In this document: positions 63,843 to 64,000 of the stretch, in pieces
How positions within the stretch are numbered: the stretch's first letter is position 1
How the letters are laid out: each line of letters begins with the position of its first letter
Assembly (NCBI GenBank): GCA_038210595.1
Contig: JBBQWN010000002.1
Coordinates: 77,628-141,627, forward strand
DNA length: 64,000 bases
Source of the DNA: Glacieibacterium sp038210595
GTDB taxonomy: Bacteria > Pseudomonadota > Alphaproteobacteria > Sphingomonadales > Sphingomonadaceae
Direction of reading: 5' to 3'
The notes under the pieces: generated by a model
What the model was told of the DNA's origin: nothing
What the model saw: the letters and a program-made list of their open reading frames with translations, nothing else
The model's database searches: none
Made by a program: the position numbers and the translations under genes

Positions 63843-64000
63843 TTGCGCAACATCGATTTCAGCTCGTTGCAGAGCGTGCTGCTGACCCTCGTCGGCCTCG
63901 GGTTGGTGACGCTGATCGGCGTCGGCGTGCGGCTGCTGGTCATGGTCACCATCCAGCAGCGGCGCGAGCGCGCCAACCGCCAGATCAACGAGCGGCTGCG
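63843..64000 (+). CDS. small membrane-anchored conserved protein, 3' truncated
   Basis: An open frame starting at TTG 63843, with GGTGGAG about eight bases upstream, runs off the window (52 residues seen). It reads RNIDFSSLQSVLLTLVGLGLV, a transmembrane helix to about residue 37, then IQQRRERANRQINERL. This basic TIQQRRERxNRQINERL segment recurs in a conserved proteobacterial hypothetical family. The gene is divergent from the D-aminoacylase gene. Function is unknown. Confidence 0.65.
   Translation, partial: MRNIDFSSLQSVLLTLVGLGLVTLIGVGVRLLVMVTIQQRRERANRQINERL

Overview
The window is about 64 kb of GC-rich DNA with densely packed genes. It looks like a chromosomal segment of an alphaproteobacterium, most likely a sphingomonad (Sphingomonas, Sandarakinorhabdus or Polymorphobacter-like). 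The reasons are the TonB-dependent receptor, the GatCAB amidotransferase, a sulfite-exporter/TIGR02186 pair, a ligase-associated DNA-damage set, and frequent ATGA/GTGA gene overlaps. This placement is inferred from gene content, not from a marker gene. I saw no rRNA, tRNA, CRISPR array, insertion sequence or prophage.

Layout. 1-546: 3' end of a filamentous-haemagglutinin-type exoprotein. 941-2902 (-): DING/PstS-like secreted phosphate-binding protein, divergent from a complete-looking type II secretion operon (gspE-F-G-H-I-J-L-M-C-D-K, 3367-13147, +). The operon runs by overlap into a putative polysaccharide polymerase (to 14396). 14384-17178 (-): RTX-repeat protein and a SleB-type cell-wall hydrolase.

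17422-30174: exopolysaccharide locus. The plus arm holds a chain-length (PCP) protein, a BY-kinase-like ATPase with a broken P-loop, and a WecG/TagA glycosyltransferase fused to an AAA/STAND-like ATPase. The minus arm holds a GumK-like glucuronosyltransferase, a GT4 glycosyltransferase, an NAD-dependent epimerase, a UDP-sugar 6-dehydrogenase, a GH5 glycanase, a Wza/GumB-type export protein and an outer-membrane barrel. A small lipoprotein and a LapG-like transglutaminase-fold protease sit between. No flippase or initiating phosphoglycosyltransferase is in the window.

30220-37248: three of the four parts of the ligase-associated DNA-damage system (PdeM, Lhr-type helicase, exonuclease). They are interrupted by a DUF1134-like protein and a lipoprotein-type subtilase autotransporter, and the ligase is absent. 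37261-46524: LytTR regulator, acyltransferase, TauE/SafE exporter with TIGR02186 partner, AraC regulator, tautomerase, Kup, alanine dehydrogenase, DJ-1/PfpI protein and a small secreted protein. 46568-49200 (-): UdgX and its partner radical-SAM protein. 49368-51773: TonB-dependent receptor.

51800-58634 (-): one tight operon gatC-gatA-[GT-C-like protein, UbiA prenyltransferase, HAD phosphatase, GtrA]-gatB. Its middle four genes resemble a polyprenyl-phospho-pentose glycosylation module. 58799-63712: an unrecognised secreted protein and two amidohydrolases. From 63843 a small membrane protein runs off the end.

The most interesting items are the glycosyltransferase-ATPase fusion, the lipid-linked-sugar module inside the gat operon, the polymerase coupled to the T2SS operon, and the interrupted DNA-damage cluster.
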